From the NCBI GenBank assembly GCA_030612085.1, contig JAUWOM010000075.1:1-5428 (forward strand): a stretch of 5,428 nucleotides of DNA. Reading direction: 5' to 3'. The position numbers were made by a program, and so were the translations under genes. The stretch is from Actinomycetes bacterium. GTDB lineage: Bacteria; Actinomycetota; Humimicrobiia; JAHJRV01. The notes under the pieces are model-generated. The model saw only the letters and a list, made by a program, of their open reading frames with translations, ran no database searches and had not been told where the DNA came from. Below, piece by piece: positions 1 through 5,428 of this stretch; position 1 is the first letter of the stretch, and each line of letters begins with the position of its first letter.

Positions 1-102
1 AAATATTCATAAAAATAAGTACTTCTATTTTATAAAATTCTTTTAATTTTCAAAGAGTGGTAATAATAATTAAAAGTTCTAAAGTAATAAAGGGTTTGAA
101 AA

Positions 103-921
103 ATGATTTTGGAAAAACAAGCACCTATCGCAATATTTGATTCAGGAGTAGGTGGACTTTCAGTTTTAATTGAGGTTAGAAAAATTCTACCCTATGAGAA
201 AATAATATATCTTGCTGACAAGAAAAGACATCCTTTTGGGACTCGCTCCAAAAATGAGATAGAAAAAATTACGGATGAAATAATCAATTTTTTGATTTCA
301 AAAAATGCAAAACTTATTATTATTGCTTGTAATACTGCTTCTACAGTTAAATTGGATGATTTAAGAGCAAAATATAATGTTCCAATTATTGGGATGATAG
401 ATATAGAAGTAATTTCTAAATATATTAATGAATTTACTGGAAATTCGGTAGGTTTAATTGGCACTAGTGCAACTGTTAACAGCAAAGCATATGATGATAT
501 TATTAAAAAATTAAATACTGATATTAAACTATATTCTAAAGACTGCTCAAAATTAGTACCTTTAGTAGAAACTGGAAAAATTGAGAGTGATAGTTTCAAA
601 GAGGCATTAAATAATTGTTTATCCCCTCTCCTTAGCGATGGAATTACAAATTTAATAATTGGTTGCACACATTTTTCTTTCATTATTGAAAGAATAAAGG
701 ATTTATTAGGAAATAATGTAAATGTTTTTAACCCACCCAGATTTGTTGCTCATTATGTTAAGGAAAAATTGTCACATGAGGGACTTCTAAATAATTCTAG
801 GGAAATATATGAACCTGAGTATCTAGTGACTTCTAAAAGAGATGAATTTATAAATACGGGTCATAAAATGACATCGTTAGATTTAAAAAATGTAAAACTA
901 ATAAAACTGTATGGATTCTAA
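103..921 (+). CDS. murI: Glutamate racemase (MurI), somewhat divergent
   Basis: Cytosolic, cofactor-independent racemase converting L-glutamate to D-glutamate for the peptidoglycan stem peptide (family knowledge). The 272-residue length is normal. Visible motifs: DSGVGGLSV at 13-21 with Asp13; ACNTAST at 75-81 with the first catalytic Cys76; GCTH at 187-190 with the second catalytic Cys188 and His190. Both cysteines needed for two-base racemisation are present, so it should be active. Departures from the usual family pattern: HPFG at 43-46 instead of PYG, ADKKR before it where GD..R is common, HFSF after GCT instead of HYPL, and FNPP near 209-212 where an Asp is common. The ATG at 103 is preceded by AAAGGG at 89-94, 8 bases away, which supports this start. 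The gene runs into a glutamine amidotransferase gene after 9 bases. A broader Asp/Glu racemase-family paralogue is the alternative, but GCTH favours glutamate. Confidence 0.9.
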   Translation: MILEKQAPIAIFDSGVGGLSVLIEVRKILPYEKIIYLADKKRHPFGTRSKNEIEKITDEIINFLISKNAKLIIIACNTASTVKLDDLRAKYNVPIIGMIDIEVISKYINEFTGNSVGLIGTSATVNSKAYDDIIKKLNTDIKLYSKDCSKLVPLVETGKIESDSFKEALNNCLSPLLSDGITNLIIGCTHFSFIIERIKDLLGNNVNVFNPPRFVAHYVKEKLSHEGLLNNSREIYEPEYLVTSKRDEFINTGHKMTSLDLKNVKLIKLYGF

Positions 922-930
922 TAGAAAGAA

Positions 931-1548
931 ATGAAAACTTTAATTGTAAATTGTTATAGAAAAACACCAGATAAAAGCATAGAAAATTATTGTAAACTGA
1001 TAGGTAATTTTAGTTTATATGATGTTGTTTATGACAAGGATATAAAAGAAGATTTTAAAATAGATAATTATAATGCAATTGTTATTTCAGGATCAGAGAA
1101 TTGTATTTCGAAAAAACAATATTCTCCAGATTTTTTAGAATTTTTAAAACAGATAAGTATTCCAGTACTTGGAATTTGTTATGGTCACCAGATAATAGCC
1201 AAATCATTAGGTGTTGAAGTAAAACGTGAAACAAAAATGATAAAAATGCCTTGTCCTGAAAATCCAACTGATCATGGAGAAAAAGTTCATATTATAGACA
1301 AGGATGAAATATTTATTGGTTTAGATAACAAAATAGATGTTTATGAAAGCCATCGAGAATATGTTGACTCTGAATATTTAGATAAATTTGGGATAAAATT
1401 ATTAGCCAGCTCTAAATCATGTCCAGTTGAAGCAATTAAACATCTTAAAAGACCTCTATATGGAGTTCAATTTCACATAGAAAGATCAGGGGAAACAGGT
1501 AAGAAAATAATGAGAAATTTTTATGAACTTGTAGTTCAAAAATTTTAA
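931..1548 (+). CDS. Class-I glutamine amidotransferase, GMP-synthase subunit A type
   Basis: Stand-alone glutaminase domain of 205 residues that should hydrolyse glutamine and pass ammonia to a partner synthetase (family knowledge). The nucleophile elbow GICYGHQ is at 81-87 with Cys83. The rest of the triad, His182 and Glu184, lies in GVQFHIE at 178-184, where Ile replaces the usual Pro of HPE. ESHREYV at 139-145 matches the SHGD.V region of GuaA-type domains. Length and motifs fit the separate GMP synthase glutaminase subunit, but no ATP-pyrophosphatase partner lies in the window, and the usual SGGP segment reads SGSENCIS (53-60), so the acceptor substrate is uncertain. The ATG lies 9 bases after the murI stop, with only a weak purine stretch (AGAAAG) before it, so translation is probably coupled to murI in one operon. 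Alternatives: an uncharacterised GATase, or a tail-less relative of the MurT/GatD amidation system, although the motif is not GatD-like. Confidence 0.75.
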   Translation: MKTLIVNCYRKTPDKSIENYCKLIGNFSLYDVVYDKDIKEDFKIDNYNAIVISGSENCISKKQYSPDFLEFLKQISIPVLGICYGHQIIAKSLGVEVKRETKMIKMPCPENPTDHGEKVHIIDKDEIFIGLDNKIDVYESHREYVDSEYLDKFGIKLLASSKSCPVEAIKHLKRPLYGVQFHIERSGETGKKIMRNFYELVVQKF

Positions 1549-1553
1549 TTAAT

Positions 1554-2807
1554 TTATTGGGTTTTGTAAGCTAATTTTCCCTTTGGTGATTCATGTATTA
1601 AAAAATAAATTAAAATAGCTGCTATAAATGCCCCAATTAAATTAGCAAGTATTGGTATTTTAAATCCAAAATTATCAAACAGTATTCCTCCTATGAAAGG
1701 TGCTGGAAATCCAAACAATCCTCTAAAAAATGACAATTTTCCTATAGCTTCAGCTCTTTTTGTTTTGTCCACACTATTAGCAACAAGGGTTTTCATAGCA
1801 GGAACCCAAGTAGATGCAACTATTCCCCATGAAAATGCAAAGATTAGAAAATGCTCATATTTAGTTGATATAAAGAACCCAAGCATAGTAATAACACCAA
1901 CTAATTCTGATAATATGAGAAATATTTTACAACCAAATTTATCAATTAATTTACCAATCGGGATTTGAGTAATTGCCCAACTAGATGAGAATAAACAACT
2001 TAAAATGCCAATCTGTGAAACTGATATATTAAAGGTTTTTCTTAGCATTCCATATAAAATTGCAGCACCAAGTCCCCAAACAAATATATCTACTATTGTA
2101 GCAATATAAAAATTTTTTAGGATTTTAGGAACTTTAAAACTTTCTTTCAAAAGTAGTAAAAACCGCGAAAAATTTAATCTTTCTTTATTGTTTATAAATA
2201 ATGTTTCTTTCAGATAAAGGACAATAAGAATTAAACACAGTATTTCAATGAATATTCCTAAATAGAACACAGGTAGATAGCCAAATAGATCAGCAATCTT
2301 GCCACCTAAAAAGGGGGCAAATATACCAGGCACTACACCAGCGAACATAAATTTTGAATAACTAATCCCCACCTTTTCTTCTGATATTGATTCAAAGATA
2401 ATAGAATCTAGTGAAGGCCATGAAATTGCAGTAACACCAAAAAATACCATTGCAGGAATGAGGAAAAAAGCCAATTTTGTATAACCTGCTATAAGAAAGA
2501 AAATCATAGCAGAAATAACAAATAAACTGGCTATTACTACAAATCTCTTTCTCCCTTTTCTATCAGAAAGCCAACCTCCTGTGAGTTGGCTTATAGGATT
2601 CATAATCCCATTGAATCCACCAATTCCTTCAAGTAAGCCCACAAAAGTCATGGATGGATTTAAACTCAGGAAGAAGGGCTGTCTTATAGCCAATAACATA
2701 TTAAAGTATATTCCTCCCAAGAAATGATATGATGATAAAACATTTATATTGCTTTTAAGATTTTGATTTTTATTATTGTTTTTAATTTTATTTAGATCGT
2801 TCTTCAT
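1554..2807 (-). CDS. Major facilitator superfamily transporter
   Basis: Inner-membrane secondary transporter of 417 residues with about 12 predicted helices in two six-helix halves (by eye: about 26-46, 54-75, 88-108, 112-133, 152-175, 178-198, then 232-255, 264-285, 293-312, 320-340, 356-377, 383-404). The MFS signature loop between helices 2 and 3 is GGWLSDRKGRKR at 77-88, and the degenerate second-half copy is GKLIDKFGCK at 285-294. The central loop near 200-230 is Lys/Asn-rich. Substrate cannot be told; the layout resembles drug/metabolite efflux families. The N-terminus has an unusual 20-residue Lys/Asn-rich tail before helix 1. No in-frame ATG lies between the first codon and Met37 inside helix 1, so the start at 2807 is chosen although no Shine-Dalgarno sequence is visible. 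An extended -10 promoter lies upstream. It converges with the amidotransferase gene, 5 bases apart. Confidence 0.88.
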   Translation of the reverse strand: MKNDLNKIKNNNKNQNLKSNINVLSSYHFLGGIYFNMLLAIRQPFFLSLNPSMTFVGLLEGIGGFNGIMNPISQLTGGWLSDRKGRKRFVVIASLFVISAMIFFLIAGYTKLAFFLIPAMVFFGVTAISWPSLDSIIFESISEEKVGISYSKFMFAGVVPGIFAPFLGGKIADLFGYLPVFYLGIFIEILCLILIVLYLKETLFINNKERLNFSRFLLLLKESFKVPKILKNFYIATIVDIFVWGLGAAILYGMLRKTFNISVSQIGILSCLFSSSWAITQIPIGKLIDKFGCKIFLILSELVGVITMLGFFISTKYEHFLIFAFSWGIVASTWVPAMKTLVANSVDKTKRAEAIGKLSFFRGLFGFPAPFIGGILFDNFGFKIPILANLIGAFIAAILIYFLIHESPKGKLAYKTQ

Positions 2808-2878
2808 TTTTATTGGTTTTTAAATAATTGGTATTTTTAGTCAAAGGTGTTCAGTAAATATTAAAATAAATAAAAAAA

Positions 2879-2887
2879 ATTATACCA
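2879..2887 (-). promoter_or_regulatory. Extended -10 promoter for the MFS transporter
   Basis: Read on the minus strand this is TGGTATAAT: a consensus -10 hexamer preceded by TGn, which can work without a good -35 box. No -35 match is seen at 16-18 bases. A start of transcription near 2872 would give a leader of about 65 bases to the ATG at 2807, beginning with a U-rich tract. This suggests the transporter is transcribed independently of thiL, 205 bases upstream. The call rests on motif match only, and A+T-rich DNA yields chance matches. Confidence 0.5.
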
Positions 2888-3012
2888 AATAGTTTCAAAT
2901 TAAAGTTTATATATTTAACTTCCTATTTTTTATTATTTCTCAACTTTATGAAATTACTTTCCTTTACACCTATTTCTTTATCTGGTGGCAGAGAGTTAAT
3001 AAATTTTATACT

Positions 3013-4041
3013 TTACATTCTAAAATGATCCCATCCATAAGTATTTAGGGGCATTATTCTTCCATCAGTTTTAACAATTTTTATACCAAATTCTTTATCT
3101 TTAATTTCCCCAAGTTCAGTTACTTTTGTTTTAGTTTTCCCCTGGATTTTTTGGATAATTAAATTTGCATTCTCTGGAGGTGAAGTTAAAAGTAACTCAT
3201 AGTCTTCTCCTCCATGAAGAGCAAAGTTCAAAGGACTCTTCTTAATTGATTTTGCAAAAGCTAAAGTTTCTTTAGATATTGGTATTTTATCCTCCCATAT
3301 AATTGCTCCAACTCCACTGGCTTCACAAATTTTGGTTAAATCACCAGATAAACCATCGCTTATATCCATCATACTATGAGCAAGTTTACTCTTTGCTATA
3401 ATTTTTCCTTCTACAAATCTTGGGCAAGGATTCAAGTGAGCAATTTTTAAATTATTTTTATATCTCATTTCAAGCTTTATGCCTTTAAACTTTATATCAG
3501 GATTTTCTATAATTTCTAAACCCGCTGATGAATCACCCAAATTTCCAGTTACAAGTATTTTATCACCAGTTTTTGCACCTGATCGTAAGAGCAAAAACTC
3601 TGGTTCAATTTCACCTATTAAAAAAATATCGACAAATATTTTGTCTTTTGAAAGTGCTGTATTTCCTCCAACTATATCAATATTAAATTTTTTAGCCTCT
3701 TCCTTTATTCCTCGATATATTTCTTCCACATATTTAACTTTAGTATCTTTTGTCAATCCAATGGAAATAAGAGCTTGATTTGGAATTCCCCCTTTTGCTG
3801 CAATGTCACTCACATTTATTGCAATAGCCTTCTTACCTAACTGATAAGGTGTTATAGTTTCTCTTTTAAAATGAGTTCCTTCTATTAAGATATCACAGGT
3901 TAAAAGTGAATATTTTTCACTCTTAGTTTTTATAACCGCAACATCATCTCCAACTCCTGCAATAACCATACTCTTATCAACAAAGATATCTTTAGTTATT
4001 TTCTTGATTAAACTAAACTCTCCAATATCTTCTAATTTCAT
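3013..4041 (-). CDS. thiL: Thiamine-monophosphate kinase (ThiL)
   Basis: Cytosolic enzyme that phosphorylates thiamine monophosphate with ATP to thiamine diphosphate, the last step of de novo synthesis (family knowledge). The 342 residues are close to the family length. Motifs in order: GEF at 7-9; VGDDVAV at 30-36 with the metal-binding Asp pair; CD at 49-50 then EGTHF at 54-58; NVSDIAAKGGIP at 76-87; VGGNT at 124-128; GDSSAG at 169-174; MMDISDGLSGDL at 224-235; GGEDYELL at 277-284; and the terminal GWDHF at 336-340, the usual C-terminal end. GGN replaces the GGDT of many homologues, a variant I recall in Aquifex-type enzymes, so activity is still expected. The ATG at 4041 fits the conserved N-terminus although no Shine-Dalgarno sequence is visible. 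No TPP riboswitch precedes it and no other thiamine gene is adjacent. It is divergent from the ROK kinase. Confidence 0.95.
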   Translation of the reverse strand: MKLEDIGEFSLIKKITKDIFVDKSMVIAGVGDDVAVIKTKSEKYSLLTCDILIEGTHFKRETITPYQLGKKAIAINVSDIAAKGGIPNQALISIGLTKDTKVKYVEEIYRGIKEEAKKFNIDIVGGNTALSKDKIFVDIFLIGEIEPEFLLLRSGAKTGDKILVTGNLGDSSAGLEIIENPDIKFKGIKLEMRYKNNLKIAHLNPCPRFVEGKIIAKSKLAHSMMDISDGLSGDLTKICEASGVGAIIWEDKIPISKETLAFAKSIKKSPLNFALHGGEDYELLLTSPPENANLIIQKIQGKTKTKVTELGEIKDKEFGIKIVKTDGRIMPLNTYGWDHFRM

Positions 4042-4088
4042 ATTTTGAATTTTTATTAAATGGGTGAATTATGAAATATTAAGACTTT

Positions 4089-4118
4089 TTAACACTATTT
4101 TTATTTTATTGTTATAAA
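4089..4118 (+). promoter_or_regulatory. Candidate sigma70 promoter for the ROK kinase
   Basis: A -35 box TTAACA (4089-4094, 5 of 6 to consensus), an 18-base spacer, and a -10 box TATAAA (4113-4118, 5 of 6) preceded by TGT, an extended -10 element. Transcription from about 4125 would give a leader of roughly 144 bases that carries the three-armed repeat at 4177-4219. This site faces the candidate thiL promoter at 4135-4163. The evidence is motif match only. Confidence 0.45.
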
Positions 4119-4134
4119 ATATCTAATTGATAGA

Positions 4135-4163
4135 AATATAAAGTATATCTTAAAAATTGTAAA
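4135..4163 (-). promoter_or_regulatory. Candidate sigma70 promoter for thiL
   Basis: Read on the minus strand: -35 TTTACA (4163-4158, 5 of 6), a 17-base spacer, and -10 TATATT (4140-4135, 5 of 6). Transcription from about 4128 would give a leader of roughly 87 bases before the thiL ATG at 4041 and would run through the kinase promoter on the opposite strand. The evidence is motif match only, in A+T-rich DNA. Confidence 0.42.
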
Positions 4164-4176
4164 TAAAATACTTATC

Positions 4177-4219
4177 ATAGTAGTTACAATAACTATTATT
4201 ATTACACTGATAATAGTTA
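4177..4219 (+). repeat. Three-armed inverted/direct repeat in the kinase leader
   Basis: Three copies of one 10-mer: ATAGTAGTTA (4177-4186), its inverse TAACTATTAT (4190-4199) and ATAATAGTTA (4210-4219). Copies 2 and 3 are perfectly complementary; copies 1 and 2 differ at one base that forms a G-U pair in RNA. The middle arm can therefore pair with the left arm (3-base loop CAA) or the right arm (10-base loop, or 12 pairs including one G-U wobble with a 6-base loop). It could be a set of operator half-sites or a switchable leader structure. No U-run follows, so it is not a simple terminator. It ends 49 bases before the kinase ATG. Confidence 0.55.
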
Positions 4220-4253
4220 AAAATGATTAAATATTGGGATAAACATATTATAT

Positions 4254-4260
4254 AAGGGGG
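4254..4260 (+). promoter_or_regulatory. Ribosome binding site of the ROK kinase
   Basis: AAGGGGG, separated from the ATG at 4269 by the 8-base sequence TTAATTAA. It is the clearest purine-rich Shine-Dalgarno-like site in the window and fixes the kinase start. By contrast, thiL and the MFS gene show no such site. Confidence 0.7.
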
Positions 4261-4268
4261 TTAATTAA

Positions 4269-5231
4269 ATGAGAAAAGTAGGGATTGGTTTAGATATTGG
4301 AGGAACGAATTCTGTAGCAGCTGCTGTTTCAGAAGATGGAAAGATTTTTAAAAAAGAAATAAGAAGAACACCGTCAAAGAAAGAACCCAGAATAATAATA
4401 AAAAGTATTGTAGATTTATTGAGATTTATTAAGGAATGGTCTTTAAATAAAAGATTTGAAATTGTTGGCATTGGCTTAGGTTTACCAGGTTTAATTGATT
4501 TTACAACTGGTGTTGTTGAGATACTGCCTAATTTTCCTAAAATGAAAGGTTTTCCAATTATTGATGAGCTAAAAAAATATTTTAGCTATAAATTACGTTA
4601 TGAAAATGATGCTAGTGCAGCATTACTGGGAGAATATAGATTTGGAGCAGGTAAGGGTGTTGACGATCTTATATGTTTTACTTTGGGAACTGGTATTGGA
4701 GGAGCAGTATTAATAGACGGAAAGTTACTAAGAGGTCCTGAGGGTTTTGCAGGAGAATTGGGTCATATCACATTAGATCCAGATGGACCTTTATGTGGAT
4801 GTGGAAATAGAGGATGCCTTGAAGCATCAGCATCAGCATCAGCTATAGTTAGAAGAGCAAAAGAAATTATAAGTGAGGGGAAAATAAAAACCTCATTAAG
4901 TAATTATTTGGAAAGGGGAGAGGAATTAAACGCTTCTATAGTTGCACAGGAAGCTAATAAGGGAGATTTATTAGCTCAAAAAGTTTATGAAGAAGCAGGT
5001 AAATGGCTTGGAATTGCAATTGGCTCATTAGCAAATATTTTTAATGTTCATCTATTCCTTGTTGGAGGTGGCATAGCGAATGCTGGTGATATTTTATTTA
5101 ATCCTATGAAAGACGAAGCATTTAAAAGAGCACTTCCTGGTATTAGAGATAAAATTGAGATCAAAAAATTTAAATTGGGAGAGGATGCAGGAATTATTGG
5201 AGCATCAAGTTTGGTATTTTTTAATGATTAA
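4269..5231 (+). CDS. ROK-family sugar kinase, probably glucokinase
   Basis: Cytosolic ATP-dependent kinase, most likely phosphorylating glucose at the 6 position for glycolysis (family knowledge; exact sugar inferred). The 320 residues are typical of ROK kinases. The protein starts directly with the ATP phosphate-binding motif GLDIGGTN at 7-14 and lacks the N-terminal helix-turn-helix of ROK repressors, so it is an enzyme rather than a regulator. Further motifs: GLPG at 71-74; ENDA at 112-115 with catalytic Asp114; the second phosphate loop LGTGIGG at 139-145; EGFAGELGH at 158-166, with sugar-binding Glu and zinc ligand His166; CGCGNRGCLE at 176-185 with zinc ligands Cys176, Cys178 and Cys183; the adenosine motif LVGGGIA at 264-270. 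A small Ala-Ser repeat follows the zinc site. Other hexoses, N-acetylmannosamine or N-acetylglucosamine remain possible substrates. It is transcribed away from thiL behind a long leader with a repeat structure. Confidence 0.92.
   Translation: MRKVGIGLDIGGTNSVAAAVSEDGKIFKKEIRRTPSKKEPRIIIKSIVDLLRFIKEWSLNKRFEIVGIGLGLPGLIDFTTGVVEILPNFPKMKGFPIIDELKKYFSYKLRYENDASAALLGEYRFGAGKGVDDLICFTLGTGIGGAVLIDGKLLRGPEGFAGELGHITLDPDGPLCGCGNRGCLEASASASAIVRRAKEIISEGKIKTSLSNYLERGEELNASIVAQEANKGDLLAQKVYEEAGKWLGIAIGSLANIFNVHLFLVGGGIANAGDILFNPMKDEAFKRALPGIRDKIEIKKFKLGEDAGIIGASSLVFFND
4824..4841 (+). repeat. GCATCA hexanucleotide repeat, three copies, inside the kinase gene
   Basis: Three perfect tandem copies of GCATCA, in frame, encode Ala-Ser three times (residues 186-191) directly after the zinc-binding motif. 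As I recall it, ROK proteins commonly have CLEA.AS..AI here, so the length fits the family and the repeat does not look like an insertion. A change in copy number would keep the frame. Confidence 0.7.
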
Positions 5232-5428
5232 GGATTATGTAACAAATGAAAAAGAGGATAGAGGATTATGCTATTTGATTTTATATTAGGTAATACCTAA
5301 GCAAAATTGCCCTAAATTTGTTCTTTGATAATTTAAATTCTCTGATTTAATAACTTGCGTAATAGTACAACTAAATTCTTGTTACGATTGTTAAATCTCC
5401 ATTCTATCTCTTTTAAGTATAGATGAAA
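5232..5428. other. Non-coding tail after the kinase; no gene recognised
   Basis: No open frame of useful length on either strand and no GC-rich hairpin with a U-run that would end the kinase transcript. It holds a 9-base direct repeat AGGATTATG (5231-5239 and 5262-5270), two GAGGAT copies (5254-5259 and 5261-5266), a tiny frame MLFDFILGNT at 5268-5300, and the palindrome at 5286-5300. The region probably belongs to the control region of a gene beyond the right edge, but no start is visible. Confidence 0.5.
5286..5300. promoter_or_regulatory. Palindromic operator candidate, DtxR/MntR-like
   Basis: TTAGGTAATACCTAA is a perfect palindrome with 7-base arms around one central base. TTAGG/CCTAA half-sites are typical of DtxR-family (DtxR, IdeR, MntR) metal-dependent repressors (established knowledge). 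A further CCTAA lies at 5311-5315, 15 bases after the first CCTAA. A TATATT box at 5282-5287 overlaps its left edge, as expected for a repressor site, but no good -35 accompanies it. No U-run follows, so a terminator is unlikely. The regulated gene would lie beyond the window. Confidence 0.4.

Noticed and set aside
27..38. Perfect 12-bp palindrome ATTTTATAAAAT upstream of murI
   Set aside because: It is made only of A and T; such palindromes are expected by chance in DNA of this composition. No convincing -35/-10 pair was found before murI either.
1693..1968. Plus-strand open frame of 91 codons inside the MFS gene
   Set aside because: It lies antisense to a well-supported transporter and has no motifs. 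The open frames opposite murI, the amidotransferase, thiL and the kinase were rejected for the same reason.
2872..2922. Rho-independent terminator for thiL (U-tract at 2872-2879)
   Set aside because: The only nearby stem is about five A/T-rich pairs and does not abut the U-tract, which instead follows an extended -10 promoter.
2948..3028. Plus-strand 26-codon frame starting MKLLSFTPIS
   Set aside because: It has no ribosome binding site, overlaps the thiL end, and shows no recognisable features.
4042..4134. A TPP riboswitch controlling thiL
   Set aside because: No CTGAGA or ACCTGA-type element is present on the minus strand before thiL, and the leader is almost purely A/T.
5284..5304. Resemblance of the TTAGGTAATACC stretch to the 3' part of a TPP riboswitch (GGATAATGCC)
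   Set aside because: Spacing differs by one base, and the other conserved TPP element CTGAGA is absent upstream. A simple palindrome explains the sequence better.
5286..5310. Terminator hairpin for the kinase transcript
   Set aside because: The stem has at most six pairs with a 3-base loop and is followed by GCAAAATTGC rather than a U-run.

Overview
This is an A+T-rich bacterial window with five complete protein-coding genes and no RNA gene, transposon or CRISPR array. A glutamate racemase (MurI) points to a peptidoglycan-making bacterium rather than an archaeon. The thiamine-phosphate kinase uses GGN where many homologues have GGDT and ends in GWDHF, as I recall for thermophile (Aquifex-type) enzymes. 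The composition and Lys/Ile/Asn-rich proteins would suit a low-GC anaerobe or thermophile, but I cannot name the taxon from the sequence.

Layout: (1) Positions 103-1548, plus strand, hold a two-gene unit: a somewhat divergent MurI, then after 9 bases a stand-alone class-I glutamine amidotransferase of the GMP-synthase subunit type. (2) Positions 1554-2807, minus strand, hold a 12-helix MFS transporter that converges on the amidotransferase with only 5 bases between the stop codons. A perfect extended -10 box (TGGTATAAT) lies about 70 bases upstream of its start. (3) Positions 3013-4041, minus strand, hold thiL. (4) Positions 4269-5231, plus strand, hold a ROK-family sugar kinase, probably a glucokinase, divergent from thiL. 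(5) Positions 5232-5428 carry no recognisable gene but contain a 15-bp palindrome, TTAGGTAATACCTAA, resembling DtxR/MntR-type metalloregulator operators.

The genes look like ordinary housekeeping functions (cell-wall D-glutamate, possibly purine amidotransfer, thiamine diphosphate synthesis, sugar phosphorylation, efflux or uptake) and do not form one pathway. The most interesting material is non-coding. The 227-base thiL/kinase intergenic region has two good sigma70-like promoters that face each other, so the transcripts would cross. It also has a three-armed repeat (ATARTAGTTA, direct / inverted / direct) in the kinase leader whose middle arm can pair with either flank. The second most interesting item is the metalloregulator-like palindrome at the right edge. 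I see no convincing new multi-gene system.
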